Assembly (NCBI GenBank): GCA_029432815.1
Contig: JAROBA010000028.1
Location: forward strand, 1-64,000
DNA: 64,000 nt
Source: Pontiellaceae bacterium B1224
GTDB taxonomy: Bacteria > Verrucomicrobiota > Kiritimatiellia > Kiritimatiellales > Pontiellaceae
Reading direction: 5' to 3'
Shown: one piece after another, positions 41,611 to 50,570 of the stretch
How the letters are laid out: each line of letters opens with the position of its first letter
Numbering within the stretch: the stretch's first letter is position 1
Made by a program: the position numbers and the translations under genes
The notes under the pieces: model-generated
Seen by the model: the letters and a program-made list of their open reading frames with translations, nothing else
Told to the model about the DNA's origin: nothing
The model's database searches: none

Positions 41611-42876
41611 ATGAGTAAATTGGAAACTAAATGTCTGCACGCCGGATACGAAACCGCTGAAAGCACCACGAATTCACACGCCGTTCCATTATACCGAACG
41701 GCCGCCTATCGCTTCAACAGCACGGAACACGCTGCCAACCTCTTTACACTTAAAGAGCTCGGCAACATCTATACCCGTCTGATGAACCCGACTTCCGACG
41801 TGCTGGAACAGCGCGTGGCAGCGCTGGAAGGCGGAGCCGCCGCCCTCGCCGTCGCCTCTGGAACCAGCGCCATTTTTTACAGCATCATCAACCTGGCAAA
41901 ATCGGGCGATGAAATTGTATCGGCCAACAATCTGTATGGCGGAAGCTATACCATGTTTAACGACATTCTCCCGGGAATGGGTATTAAGGTTAATTTTGTT
42001 GACCCCTCCGATCCTCAGAATTTCGCCGCCGCCATTAATGAAAACACAAAAGCCGTCTTCTGCGAAACCATCGGAAATCCGGCCCTGGGACTGGTCGATA
42101 TTCAAGGCATTGCCGATGTTGCACACGCAAACGGGCTTCCGCTGATTGCTGATTCCACCTTCACAACACCAGCTCTGCTCCGTCCGTTGGAGCATGGTGC
42201 AGACATCGTGGTTCACTCCCTGACGAAATGGATGGGCGGACACGGAACCGGTATCGGCGGCATTGTGGTTGACTCCGGTAAGTTTGACTGGACCACCGGC
42301 AAACATCCCCTGCTGTCGGATCCGGAACCGAGCTACTGGAACGTCAGCTTTGCCAACGATCTGGGCGATCTGGCTCCCCTCGCCTACATTCTGCGCATGC
42401 GCCTGATTCCGTTGCGTAACCTCGGCGCATGTATTGCTCCGGATAATGCATGGATGATCCTGCAGGGTATTGAAACGCTCGCGCTGCGTATGGAGCGCCA
42501 TTCCACCAACGGACTGGCCACTGCCGAACACCTGAAGAAAAGCAATAAGGTCGAGTGGGTCAAATATGCCGGCTATGATGAATTGGCTCCCAAATATCTA
42601 CCGAATGGTGCCGGCGGGATGGTGGTCTTTGAAATTAAAGGCGGCGAAGAAGCCGGCCGTAAGTTCATTGAATCGCTGGAACTCTTTGCGCATCTGGCAA
42701 ACGTCGGCGATGCGCGCAGTCTGGCCATTCATCCAGCAAGCACAACGCACTCACAGCTGAACGAAGAGCAGCAGGCGGCCGGCGGAATCACGCCCGGACT
42801 GATCCGCCTTTCGGTCGGCATTGAAAACATTGACGATATCCTCGCCGATATCGATCAGGCGCTGGCCAAAGCGTAA
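41611..42876 (+). CDS. metY: O-acetylhomoserine sulfhydrylase (PLP enzyme)
   Basis: A 421-residue Cys/Met metabolism PLP enzyme that makes homocysteine from O-acetylhomoserine and sulfide. Length and the N-terminal pattern (Thr-Lys-Cys-Leu-His-Ala-Gly, then Pro-Leu-Tyr-Arg-Thr-Ala-Ala-Tyr) place it in the MetY group and not the shorter MetB/MetC enzymes. The PLP lysine is in His-Ser-Leu-Thr-Lys-Trp-Met-Gly-Gly-His near 206, and the SGTSAI phosphate loop is near 86. It lies behind a SAM riboswitch and is followed 48 bp later by metX, whose product is its substrate. AAGGAAAGGAA precedes the start. Confidence 0.95.
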   Translation: MSKLETKCLHAGYETAESTTNSHAVPLYRTAAYRFNSTEHAANLFTLKELGNIYTRLMNPTSDVLEQRVAALEGGAAALAVASGTSAIFYSIINLAKSGDEIVSANNLYGGSYTMFNDILPGMGIKVNFVDPSDPQNFAAAINENTKAVFCETIGNPALGLVDIQGIADVAHANGLPLIADSTFTTPALLRPLEHGADIVVHSLTKWMGGHGTGIGGIVVDSGKFDWTTGKHPLLSDPEPSYWNVSFANDLGDLAPLAYILRMRLIPLRNLGACIAPDNAWMILQGIETLALRMERHSTNGLATAEHLKKSNKVEWVKYAGYDELAPKYLPNGAGGMVVFEIKGGEEAGRKFIESLELFAHLANVGDARSLAIHPASTTHSQLNEEQQAAGGITPGLIRLSVGIENIDDILADIDQALAKA

Positions 42877-42924
42877 CACGTAACACCGGCCATCCCGCAA
42901 CCGGGATGGCCGCAAAGGATAAAA

Positions 42925-44067
42925 ATGGAAGTTAGTACAAAGTTTTTCACCTACGGTGAAGACGAACCATCCCGCCTGCTGCTTCACGACGGCTCCGATT
43001 TCGGCCCAATTACACTCGCCTACGAAACCTTTGGCCAACTGAACGAAGCCAAAGACAATGCCATCCTTGTTTTCCATGCCCTCTCCGGTTCCCAGCATGT
43101 GGCGGGATTCAACCCGGAAGTTCCAGGGGTTGGAGAGCGGTGGAATACGGAGTGCCAAACCGGATGGTGGAATGATTTTGTCGGATCTGGAAAAACCATC
43201 GATACAGACCGGTTCTTCATCATATGCATCAACTATCTCGGCGGCTGCTACGGCACCACCGGCCCCTCTTCCATTAATCCCGTCTCCGGAAAAGAGTATG
43301 GCGGGGATTTTCCACAGATTTCTATTGGCGATATTGTCGATTCCCAGCTTCCGCTTTTCGATGACCTGGGAATTAACGTATTTCATGCAATGATCGGTTC
43401 CTCGCTGGGCGGCATGATGGCGTTGAATTTCGCAGCGCGTTATCCGGAGCGGGTTAAGCGGGTCATTCCGGTTGCCACCGGATTGGAGTCCACCACCCTG
43501 ACGCGGGTACATAATCTGGAACAGATTCTCTCCATTGAAAACGATCCGAATTTCTGTAATGGCCATTATTACGAGGGTCCGGCCCCGTTGCGTGGATTGG
43601 CATTGGCCCGTATGATTTCGCATAAAACTTTTGTTTCGCTCAAGGCGATGGAAGCCAGGATGGCTGACAAATGCGAACAGGAGCAGGATGAATTTTCGTG
43701 GTACAAAATACGAACCCCGCTGGAGTCCTACATCCTTCATCAGGGACGTAAATTTCTGCGGCGGTTTGATGCCAACACCTATCTGTATTTAGTGGCTGCC
43801 TGGACGAACTTTAATCTGGCCCGCGATATGGGGTGCGATGACTATAAAGACGTCTTTGCCAATTGCGGCCATCAGGAATTTCTTTTGTTCAGTATCGATT
43901 CCGACTGCTGCTTCTATCCCGAAGAGCAGGAATTCCTGCGGGATCAGCTGATTGCTGCCGGCTTAAACCTTGAATACATCTCCGTTTCATCCGATAAGGG
44001 ACACGATTCGTTTCTGCTGGAACCGGAGCTATATTCCGAACCCATTAAAAGGTTACTCGAAAAATGA
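42925..44067 (+). CDS. metX: Homoserine O-acetyltransferase
   Basis: A 380-residue alpha/beta hydrolase that acetylates homoserine with acetyl-CoA, the entry step to methionine by direct sulfhydrylation. The nucleophile Ser is in Gly-Ser-Ser-Leu-Gly-Gly-Met-Met near 158, with the oxyanion region Phe-His-Ala-Leu-Ser-Gly-Ser-Gln-His near 50. Catalytic Asp and His fall in the C-terminal Ser-Asp-Lys-Gly-His-Asp-Ser-Phe-Leu near 360. Succinyl versus acetyl specificity cannot be read with certainty, but coupling to metY fits acetyl. It shares 4 bp (ATGA) with yaaA. An imperfect palindrome is at 43121. Confidence 0.94.
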   Translation: MEVSTKFFTYGEDEPSRLLLHDGSDFGPITLAYETFGQLNEAKDNAILVFHALSGSQHVAGFNPEVPGVGERWNTECQTGWWNDFVGSGKTIDTDRFFIICINYLGGCYGTTGPSSINPVSGKEYGGDFPQISIGDIVDSQLPLFDDLGINVFHAMIGSSLGGMMALNFAARYPERVKRVIPVATGLESTTLTRVHNLEQILSIENDPNFCNGHYYEGPAPLRGLALARMISHKTFVSLKAMEARMADKCEQEQDEFSWYKIRTPLESYILHQGRKFLRRFDANTYLYLVAAWTNFNLARDMGCDDYKDVFANCGHQEFLLFSIDSDCCFYPEEQEFLRDQLIAAGLNLEYISVSSDKGHDSFLLEPELYSEPIKRLLEK

Positions 44068-44822
44068 TTATTGTCTTATCCCCCTCTAAAAGCATGGACA
44101 TGGAACGCGCGAAAGTTACCGACTTCACGCAACCAGCCTTCCTTGACCAATCACAAAAACTGGTTTCCAGGGCCCGGAAGTTTTCAAAGCCCAAACTGAT
44201 GGAGTTTATGGAGATCAGTGAGAATCTGGCCGAACTCAATCAGCAACGTTTCAAGGACTGGGAAACTCCCTTCGCGCTGGACAACGCAAAACAGGCCGTG
44301 CTGGCCTTCACCGGCGATGTCTATGACGGACTCGAAGCAACGACTTTAAAGAAGCGGGACCTGACCTTTGCACAGAACCATCTGCGCATTCTATCCGGTC
44401 TTTACGGCCTGCTGAAACCACTCGATCTGATTCAGCCCTACCGTCTGGAAATGGGGCGTCCGCTTGAAACACGCGGCGCAAAAAACCTGTATGAATTCTG
44501 GAAAGCCACCATCACCGAAGAGCTGAACCATACCAAGGGCGATCTACTGATTAATCTGGCTTCAAACGAATATTTTAAGGCGATCGACAAAAAGTCATTG
44601 AACAAGCAGATCATTTCGCCGGTCTTCAAAGACGAGAAAAACGGCACCTATAAAATCATCAGCTTTTTCGCCAAGAAAGCCCGCGGCCGGATGGCACGTT
44701 TCATCATCGAAAACCGTGTAAAAGACGTCGATGGCCTATTGGCATTCAAAGAGGACGGCTATGCTTTCAATGCGGACCTTTCCAAACCGGACGCGCCCGT
44801 CTTCACGCGCCCGGAAGCCTGA
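44064..44822 (+). CDS. yaaA: YaaA family peroxide-stress protein
   Basis: A 252-residue YaaA/DUF328 protein. The N-terminal Leu-Ser-Pro-Ser-Lys-Ser-Met, the central Leu-Ser-Gly-Leu-Tyr-Gly-Leu-Leu-Lys-Pro near 113, and the Gly-Arg-Met-Ala-Arg-Phe-Ile near 210 are family hallmarks. In Escherichia coli, YaaA limits iron-driven damage during peroxide stress and can bind DNA. Translation is coupled to metX (4-bp overlap), so here it sits at the end of a SAM-controlled methionine operon, an arrangement for which I know no explanation. Confidence 0.94.
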   Translation: MIIVLSPSKSMDMERAKVTDFTQPAFLDQSQKLVSRARKFSKPKLMEFMEISENLAELNQQRFKDWETPFALDNAKQAVLAFTGDVYDGLEATTLKKRDLTFAQNHLRILSGLYGLLKPLDLIQPYRLEMGRPLETRGAKNLYEFWKATITEELNHTKGDLLINLASNEYFKAIDKKSLNKQIISPVFKDEKNGTYKIISFFAKKARGRMARFIIENRVKDVDGLLAFKEDGYAFNADLSKPDAPVFTRPEA

Positions 44823-44867
44823 TCCAGATCCGCTTACTATAATCCCCGTCTTATTTTCCTTTCCTTT

Positions 44868-44882
44868 TTCCAAGGTCTGGAA
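44868..44882. repeat. Dispersed palindrome upstream of the NfeD gene
   Basis: TTCCAAGGTCTGGAA, an exact copy of TTCCARNSNYTGGAA, 31 bp before the start codon, in the 91-bp intergenic gap. Confidence 0.85.
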
Positions 44883-44913
44883 AAAAATGCGGTTGCTTTA
44901 ACGGGAGAACAAC

Positions 44914-46302
44914 ATGGTCCGGAAGATCCTATTCAGCCTACTCGCCCTGCTCATCACCACAACGGTTCGGGCCGAAGAAACCAATACCGCTCAATTGGTT
45001 TACATCATCCCGGTTGAAAAGATGATTGAACCGGCCCTGCTCTATGTGGTCCGCCGCGGAGTGGATGAAGCCACACGGAATAATGCCGATGCAATCATCC
45101 TTAAAATGGATACCACCGGCGGACGCGTTGATTCAGCGGTGGCAATCGTTGGTGCACTGGGCCGGTCTGACATTCCCGTCTATACCTTCGTGGAACGCGA
45201 AGCCATTTCCGCCGGAGCAATGATCGCGCTCTCTACTCCGTATATTTACATGAAGCCAGGTTCCGTGATTGGCGACATCACTCCCATTTCAATGGGCATG
45301 ACCGGCAGCGTGCAGGATCTTCCCGAAGCCGTTGAAGAAAAGATGACCTCGTATGTCGCTGCCCACGTCCGCTCAGCCGCCGAACAAGGCGGACACGACC
45401 CGGAACTGGCAGAAGCCATGGTTCGCCGCGACATTGAATTCAAGGTTGGGGATATCGTAATCAGCGATAGCGGAAAAGTGCTCACACTGACCAATACCGA
45501 AGCAGCGCAATTGGTTGGAGAAGATCAACACCCTCTGCTTTCCAGCGGCACGGTTGACAGTATTGATGAAATGCTCGAGGCACTCGATCTCCAGCAGGCC
45601 GAACAAATCACTATGGAAGTCTCTGCTGCGGAAAAACTCGCACGGCTGATTGCCGGCATTGCCCCTATTCTCATGATGATCGGACTGGGCGGTATCTGGC
45701 TGGAATTTAAAACGCCGGGTTTCGGCATTTTCGGCATTGCCGGAATTTCCTGTCTCCTCCTCTTTTTCTTCGGCCACCATCTGGCCGGCTTATCCGGATT
45801 GGAAGACGTTCTGCTGTTTTCGTTGGGGGTTATTCTGCTGGCCATCGAAGTTTTTGTAACTCCCGGGTTCGGCGTGATGGGCTTCAGCGGCATGCTGCTG
45901 ATTTTTGTTTCATTCGTCAGCGCCATGAGCGAGCGGCTGCCCGGACATTGGCGGCCTGTAGACTTTTCTCCAGATACCTTTTCCGCGCCTCTGCTTAAAG
46001 TATTGCTCTCTTTTGCCGGTGCCATCGTATTGGTTGTTGTTGCTGGAAAATTCCTGCCGAACACACCGATGTTCCGGACTCTCACGCTGAGCGACGTGGT
46101 GCCCAATGCCGAGGACGATGAATCGCTGCTCGGACTGGAAGGCCTTTCCCATTCCGACCTGCGCCCCGCCGGATCAGGCTATTTCAACGGAAGAAAACTG
46201 GATGTCGTTTCATACGGAGACTACATTCCCCGTCAAACAGAAATCCGCATTGTCGAAGTCCATGGCAACCGGATCGTCGTGGAAGATATTTCGCACGGGT
46301 AA
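44914..46302 (+). CDS. NfeD-type membrane serine protease (ClpP class)
   Basis: A 462-residue protein with a signal peptide (about 20 residues). A ClpP-like periplasmic protease domain (25-215) has Thr-Thr-Gly-Gly-Arg-Val-Asp near 63 and the nucleophile Ser in Ala-Ile-Ser-Ala-Gly-Ala-Met near 98. Four or more helices follow (about 245-375). A C-terminal OB-fold NfeD domain (about 400-460) ends Val-Glu-Val-His-Gly-Asn-Arg-Ile-Val-Val. Long NfeD proteases usually act with stomatin-like proteins in membrane quality control, but no stomatin gene is adjacent. A palindrome lies 31 bp before the start. Confidence 0.92.
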   Translation: MVRKILFSLLALLITTTVRAEETNTAQLVYIIPVEKMIEPALLYVVRRGVDEATRNNADAIILKMDTTGGRVDSAVAIVGALGRSDIPVYTFVEREAISAGAMIALSTPYIYMKPGSVIGDITPISMGMTGSVQDLPEAVEEKMTSYVAAHVRSAAEQGGHDPELAEAMVRRDIEFKVGDIVISDSGKVLTLTNTEAAQLVGEDQHPLLSSGTVDSIDEMLEALDLQQAEQITMEVSAAEKLARLIAGIAPILMMIGLGGIWLEFKTPGFGIFGIAGISCLLLFFFGHHLAGLSGLEDVLLFSLGVILLAIEVFVTPGFGVMGFSGMLLIFVSFVSAMSERLPGHWRPVDFSPDTFSAPLLKVLLSFAGAIVLVVVAGKFLPNTPMFRTLTLSDVVPNAEDDESLLGLEGLSHSDLRPAGSGYFNGRKLDVVSYGDYIPRQTEIRIVEVHGNRIVVEDISHG

Positions 46303-46307
46303 GGTAG

Positions 46308-46354
46308 CATGGGCATCCTGCCCATGAGCGCCACGGTTAAGGGGCAATATGCCC
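46308..46354. repeat. REP-like double hairpin
   Basis: CATGGGCA (46308-46315) pairs perfectly with TGCCCATG (46319-46326). A second stem, GGGCA/TGCCC (46342-46346 and 46350-46354), follows. Sequences of this kind ('GGGCATCCTGCCC') are dispersed REP-type palindromes in many PVC and other genomes. It lies between convergent genes and may also stop transcription. Confidence 0.7.
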
Positions 46355-46364
46355 GTACTACTTT

Positions 46365-47321
46365 TTATGTATGCATACTGCGTTGCAGCTTCATCCATTC
46401 ATCATAACGTTCATCGATGACGGCGAGGTCTTTTTCATTATCGGCATCAAGGGCGGCTCCACCGAAGTGGGTATAAACAATTTCCACGCGGGCCCCCAGT
46501 GCGTTACCGATTCCTTCGGCCAGGCGATTAAAGCCAACCAGTGAGCGCATGTGGTCAGCAAGCCTTGGGTGTCCGTGACGGTCATAATAGAGTGAAAGCT
46601 GCATCAGGATGATGATGCGCATACTTTTCATGAGCCGCCATCCATGGGTAAGCATGGAAAAAATCATCCGCAAAATATTTGCTAACCGCGTTTGATAGCG
46701 CCATTCATACATTTTTTCGATGTAGTCCAGGTGATCAAAGGTCAGCGGCTTGGCGATATGCAGATTATTGTGCCGCATCAAGTCTTCTTTCACGTGAAAA
46801 TAGATCATCTGAATGCCGGCCCGGTTTTCCGAAGGATGGAAAAGCGAAAGAACTTTTTTGGAAGTCACACCGATGGAGTAGTCATATTCATGCATATTAC
46901 TGCGCATCAGAAACTCATCCACCTCTTCGGGCAGGAGCATCGGAATATCGCACGGGGCAACCAGGACGGGCAGTTCTTCATAGCCCGAATTTTTCAGACT
47001 CCAGAACGGCACCGTTTCTTCCAATCCAAGCGAGCAGACGTGACCGACCTTGAAATTTTCGATCATGTTGTCGCGCTGCTCAACAATGATGACCCCGTCG
47101 GAAATTCCCTGTGCTGTCAGTGCTGCCTGAATCCGCTCGGCGGGACCGACGATGATAACATCACCAACCAGTTCCGCTTTCATCAGCGCGCGGGTCACAT
47201 GGATAAATAGCGGCACACCTCTGAGTTCAAAGAAGGCTTTGTTATCGCTGTGGAGTTGAATGCTGGCGCGTCGGTCCCCCGCCAGCAAAATGGCATTTAC
47301 CCTGGTTGCAGCCCTCATCAT
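46365..47321 (-). CDS. MobA-like nucleotidyltransferase family protein
   Basis: A 318-residue protein with an N-terminal NTP-transferase fold. Val-Asn-Ala-Ile-Leu-Leu-Ala-Gly-Asp near 10 corresponds to the usual LAGG nucleotide loop, here Leu-Ala-Gly-Asp. Asn-Lys-Ala-Phe-Phe-Glu near 27 is the lysine-containing sugar or cofactor contact, and Ala-Pro-Cys-Asp-Ile-Pro near 132 is the metal-binding Asp strand. The C-terminal 120 residues are helical and unfamiliar. The family links a nucleotide to a sugar phosphate or molybdopterin. The substrate is unknown. It is monocistronic between a REP-like repeat and the rho terminator. Confidence 0.8.
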   Translation of the reverse strand: MMRAATRVNAILLAGDRRASIQLHSDNKAFFELRGVPLFIHVTRALMKAELVGDVIIVGPAERIQAALTAQGISDGVIIVEQRDNMIENFKVGHVCSLGLEETVPFWSLKNSGYEELPVLVAPCDIPMLLPEEVDEFLMRSNMHEYDYSIGVTSKKVLSLFHPSENRAGIQMIYFHVKEDLMRHNNLHIAKPLTFDHLDYIEKMYEWRYQTRLANILRMIFSMLTHGWRLMKSMRIIILMQLSLYYDRHGHPRLADHMRSLVGFNRLAEGIGNALGARVEIVYTHFGGAALDADNEKDLAVIDERYDEWMKLQRSMHT

Positions 47322-47380
47322 ATCTCCGTTTTCACGAAGGCATAATAGATGAGATTTCCATAGGTGTCAAAGCGTGCAAT

Positions 47381-47408
47381 AAAAAAGAGCGGCCGCAGGA
47401 CCGCTCTT
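47381..47408 (-). terminator. Intrinsic terminator of rho
   Basis: AAGAGCGG (47385-47392) pairs with CCGCTCTT (47401-47408). Read on the minus strand, a T-run follows. An exact palindrome copy (47411-47425) sits between it and the rho stop. Confidence 0.88.
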
Positions 47409-47428
47409 GTTTCCAACCATTGGAAGTT

Positions 47429-49087
47429 CTATTTATTACCCTGAAGGGTCATCAGGAATTCCAGGTTGTTGCTGGTTTTCTTCAGCCGGTTAATGAGCAG
47501 CTCCATCGCTTCAACCTGCGGCACATCTTTCAGTGCTTTGCGGAGCGTCCAGATACGCTGCAGTTCATCGGGATGCAGCAGGAGCTCTTCCTTGCGGGTG
47601 CCGGAGCGTTCGATGTTAATGGCCGGATAGATACGCTTATTCACCAACTCACGGTCGAGGCCCAGTTCCATATTGCCGGTCCCTTTGAATTCCTCAAAGA
47701 TGACTTCATCCATGCGACTTCCGGTATCTACGAGGGCGGTGGCAATAATACTCAGACTTCCACCGCCTTCAATATTTCGTGCCGCACCGAAGAAACGCTT
47801 CGGTTTGTGCAGGGCGTTGGAATCGACACCGCCGGACAGAATCTTACCGGAGTGCGGCGACGTGGTGTTGTATGCGCGCGCCAGACGGGTGATGGAGTCG
47901 AGCAGGATGATGACATCCTTACCCTGTTCCACCAGACGCTTGGACATTTCGATTACAATTTCGGCAACCTGTGTGTGACGTTCCGGCGGCTCATCGAACG
48001 TGGAAGCGAGCACTTCGGCTTTTGTGTTTCGGCGCATATCCGTCACTTCTTCGGGCCGTTCGTCGATCAACAGCACGATCAACTTCGACTCGGGATTGTT
48101 TTCAGAAATGGCGTTTGCAATTTTTTGCATCAATACCGTTTTACCGGTACGGGGCGGCGCAACAATCAGGCCGCGCTGTCCTTTTCCGATCGGTGTCACA
48201 ATATCCATGACCCGCATGGAAATTTCTTTGGGATCTCTCGTTTCCATAACGAGCCGTTCATTCGGAAACAGCGGCGTCAGGTTTTCGAACGGAATACGCT
48301 TACGAGCCATTTCGGGATCTTCTTTATTGATCCGGTCAATCTTGAGCAGCGCGAAGAAGCGTTCCTTTTCCTTCGGCGAACGAATGGATCCTTCCACGTA
48401 GTCACCGATCCGAATCCCGAAACGACGAATCTGAGAGGGTGAAACATAGATATCATCCGGAGCGGGCTGGTAGCTGTTCAGCGGCGAACGCAGGAAGCCG
48501 AAGCCATCGGGAAGAATTTCCAGCACCCCGCGGCCAATCAATGGACCGCCGCGACGGCCGTGTACTTTGAGCAGTTCAAAAATGAGCTGGTGCTTGCTGT
48601 AGCCGTCGAATTCCTGGAGGTTGTATTCCTCGGCCAGTTTCTTGATATCGTTAATCGGAGTTACCTGCATTTCGTGCAGGGACAGCGGCGGCAGGTTATC
48701 GACATTGGGCGGCGGCTCGTCGTTGCGGCGCTGCTTGTTTTTATTCCGGTTCTTCTTATTGTATTTCGGATTGTTGTTTTGACGATCCCGATTCTGTTGA
48801 CGATCGTTTTGATTTCTGCGCGGCTGATCCTGTTGCGCAGGAGCTTTCGGTTTCTCAACCGGGGTTTCCGGTGCGGGTGCAGCGGAGTTCTGTTCGGGAA
48901 TCTCAGCCGGTTTCTCTGCGGGTACATCAGCAACCTGTTTTTCGGAGGCTTCAGGGACGGGTTCTGTTTTTTTCGAAACTGCTTTCTTTTTGGAAGCTTT
49001 TTTCTTTGTTGCCTTTTTCTTCGCTGGTTCCACGGTTGTTTCCGTAACTTCAGCTGGTGAATTAACCATTTCGTTTTCGTCGCTCAT
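47429..49087 (-). CDS. rho: Transcription termination factor Rho with long basic N-terminal insert
   Basis: A 552-residue Rho helicase. Residues 1-130 are a low-complexity tail: Lys/Ala-rich (Ala-Lys-Lys-Lys-Ala-Thr-Lys-Lys-Lys), then Pro/Glu-rich, then Asn/Arg/Gln/Lys-rich. The normal Rho N-terminal helix and cold-shock RNA-binding domain follow (about 135-260, with Gly-Phe-Gly-Phe-Leu-Arg). The ATPase domain has Walker [10 protein letters not shown] near 313, Walker [17 protein letters not shown] near 396, and a Q/R-loop region. Such disordered inserts are known in Bacteroidota and Actinobacteria, where they aid RNA binding or condensate formation. The gene is 3 bp downstream of coaE. Confidence 0.95.
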   Translation of the reverse strand: MSDENEMVNSPAEVTETTVEPAKKKATKKKASKKKAVSKKTEPVPEASEKQVADVPAEKPAEIPEQNSAAPAPETPVEKPKAPAQQDQPRRNQNDRQQNRDRQNNNPKYNKKNRNKNKQRRNDEPPPNVDNLPPLSLHEMQVTPINDIKKLAEEYNLQEFDGYSKHQLIFELLKVHGRRGGPLIGRGVLEILPDGFGFLRSPLNSYQPAPDDIYVSPSQIRRFGIRIGDYVEGSIRSPKEKERFFALLKIDRINKEDPEMARKRIPFENLTPLFPNERLVMETRDPKEISMRVMDIVTPIGKGQRGLIVAPPRTGKTVLMQKIANAISENNPESKLIVLLIDERPEEVTDMRRNTKAEVLASTFDEPPERHTQVAEIVIEMSKRLVEQGKDVIILLDSITRLARAYNTTSPHSGKILSGGVDSNALHKPKRFFGAARNIEGGGSLSIIATALVDTGSRMDEVIFEEFKGTGNMELGLDRELVNKRIYPAINIERSGTRKEELLLHPDELQRIWTLRKALKDVPQVEAMELLINRLKKTSNNLEFLMTLQGNK

Positions 49088-49089
49088 AT

Positions 49090-49707
49090 TTACCTTTCAA
49101 GCATGATGGCATCCACGGTTTTCCGTACGGCCAACTTCAGTTCTTCCAGTGTTCCAATGTTTGGAATTATCTGGTTTGCAAGGCGCTCTTTTTCAGCCAA
49201 TGGCATCTGGGAGCATACTCGCTGTTCAGCCTCGTCATGACTCAGGCCACGTTTTTCCAATCGTTGGAAAACTTTATTTTCCGGACTGGAAACACAAACT
49301 ACGGCATCCCAATCCAGATCCTTCATTCCGCTTTCAAAAAGCAGCGGTAATAAAACTGCTGCATTCTTTTTTTCAGACCGCATCTTTTCAATCCATGTGG
49401 CCAATGCCTGCCGAACGGCCGGATGAACCAGCGCATTCAACTGCGTAAGACGTTGCGGATCTTCAAATACGATTTTTCCAAGAACCGGACGCGATATCTT
49501 GCCATCTTCCGAGAGGATCTGTTCCCCGAACAGAGCCACTACTCGCTTAAAAACAGCAGATCCCTTGCCCATCAGAGTGTGTGCCACACGATCTGCATCG
49601 CACACCTTGAAATTCATCTCGTCCAGTATCCGTCCAACCTCCGATTTGCCGCATGCAATTCCGCCGGTAATACCGAGGATCGTTGCTTTTGGTTTAAAAT
49701 CCGACAT
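49090..49707 (-). CDS. coaE: Dephospho-CoA kinase
   Basis: A 205-residue P-loop kinase that phosphorylates dephospho-CoA in the last step of coenzyme A synthesis. Walker A is [12 protein letters not shown] near residue 13, followed by Cys-Asp-Ala-Asp near 35, and the lid segment His-Pro-Ala-Val-Arg near 92. The C-terminal His-Asp-Glu-Ala-Glu-Gln-Arg block is typical. It is the first gene of a coaE-rho pair. Palindrome copies lie at 49152 and 49255; the second encodes Phe-Gln-Arg-Leu-Glu. Confidence 0.94.
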   Translation of the reverse strand: MSDFKPKATILGITGGIACGKSEVGRILDEMNFKVCDADRVAHTLMGKGSAVFKRVVALFGEQILSEDGKISRPVLGKIVFEDPQRLTQLNALVHPAVRQALATWIEKMRSEKKNAAVLLPLLFESGMKDLDWDAVVCVSSPENKVFQRLEKRGLSHDEAEQRVCSQMPLAEKERLANQIIPNIGTLEELKLAVRKTVDAIMLER

Positions 49708-49960
49708 GAAAAAGTAGGAGTGGAATGTTGCTTACGGAATCTCTGGAACATAAGAGAAATGGTTTCACCCTGAAACTGTTGATGTTTTTACGGATTAACC
49801 GTGTGAATGTCAACCTGATGAAGCATTGAAAACTCAACTATTTATAAGCGGGCATAGGGCGTTCAAGCCTTTGAGAATGTATGATCCACCCTTTTTACTT
49901 TGCTTTTTTGCAGGCCCGCCCCTAGCTTGTGTATCCGTATTTAACATTAAAGGAATTATC

Positions 49961-50566
49961 GTGGCGGCGGAAGACCAGTATCAAACCAGAGCAACCCTGA
50001 TTCAGCGCGTACAGAACCAACAGGACGAAAGATCCTGGGAGGAATTTGTACACGTTTACCGCCGTTATATTTATGCAATTATCCGCAGCATGAATATTTC
50101 CGAGCATGATACGGAAGACATCCTTCAGCAGGTGCTGATCAATCTATGGAACAGCCTTCCGAAAATGGATTATGAAAAGATAAACCGCTTCCGAAGCTGG
50201 CTCAGTACGGTTACCAAAAACTGCGTTACTGACTTTATCCGCAAACGAACCCGCGAGGCCAACCGACTGGAGAAGGCCGGTAAAGATGACACCCTCACCT
50301 ACTTGAAAGCAATTCGCCTGCCTGAAATTGACACGATTGCAGAACGCGAATGGGAATACCACCTGACAAATCTCGCGCTTGAAAACATTGAATCCCTTTT
50401 TTCCGGCAAGGCGGTTGATGCATTCCGACTTACGCTTAAGGGAAAAAACGTGGCTGAAATTGCGCAGGAGCTGGATTTAAAGGAAAACTCGGTCTATCGA
50501 TTAAAGAACCGTGTTAAGGAACGTCTGATTCAGGAAATCCGCCATCTGCGGGAAGAGCTGGAATAA
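49961..50566 (+). CDS. ECF-type sigma factor
   Basis: A 201-residue sigma-70 family factor. Region 2 carries Asp-Thr-Glu-Asp-Ile-Leu-Gln-Gln-Val-Leu near 50 and Arg-Phe-Arg-Ser-Trp-Leu near 76. Region 4 contains a helix-turn-helix (Asn-Val-Ala-Glu-Ile-Ala-Gln-Glu-Leu-Asp-Leu near 165, then Val-Tyr-Arg-Leu-Lys-Asn-Arg-Val). I place the start at GTG 49961, six bases after AAAGGA. Earlier in-frame codons from 49826 give an unlikely N-terminus. It converges on a Ser/Thr kinase gene with only 4 bp between stops. In Planctomycetota and relatives, ECF factors often occur next to such kinases, so phosphorylation-based control is plausible. No anti-sigma factor is seen. Confidence 0.9.
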   Translation: MAAEDQYQTRATLIQRVQNQQDERSWEEFVHVYRRYIYAIIRSMNISEHDTEDILQQVLINLWNSLPKMDYEKINRFRSWLSTVTKNCVTDFIRKRTREANRLEKAGKDDTLTYLKAIRLPEIDTIAEREWEYHLTNLALENIESLFSGKAVDAFRLTLKGKNVAEIAQELDLKENSVYRLKNRVKERLIQEIRHLREELE

Positions 50567-50570
50567 AAGC

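Noticed and set aside
46210-46398. 62-codon minus-strand frame across the NfeD gene end
   Set aside because: It translates the REP-like palindrome (Ala-His-Gly-Gln-Asp-Ala-His type peptide), a well-known artefact of such repeats.
47306-48442. 378-codon plus-strand frame opposite rho
   Set aside because: Shadow of rho, crossing its terminator, with no domain.
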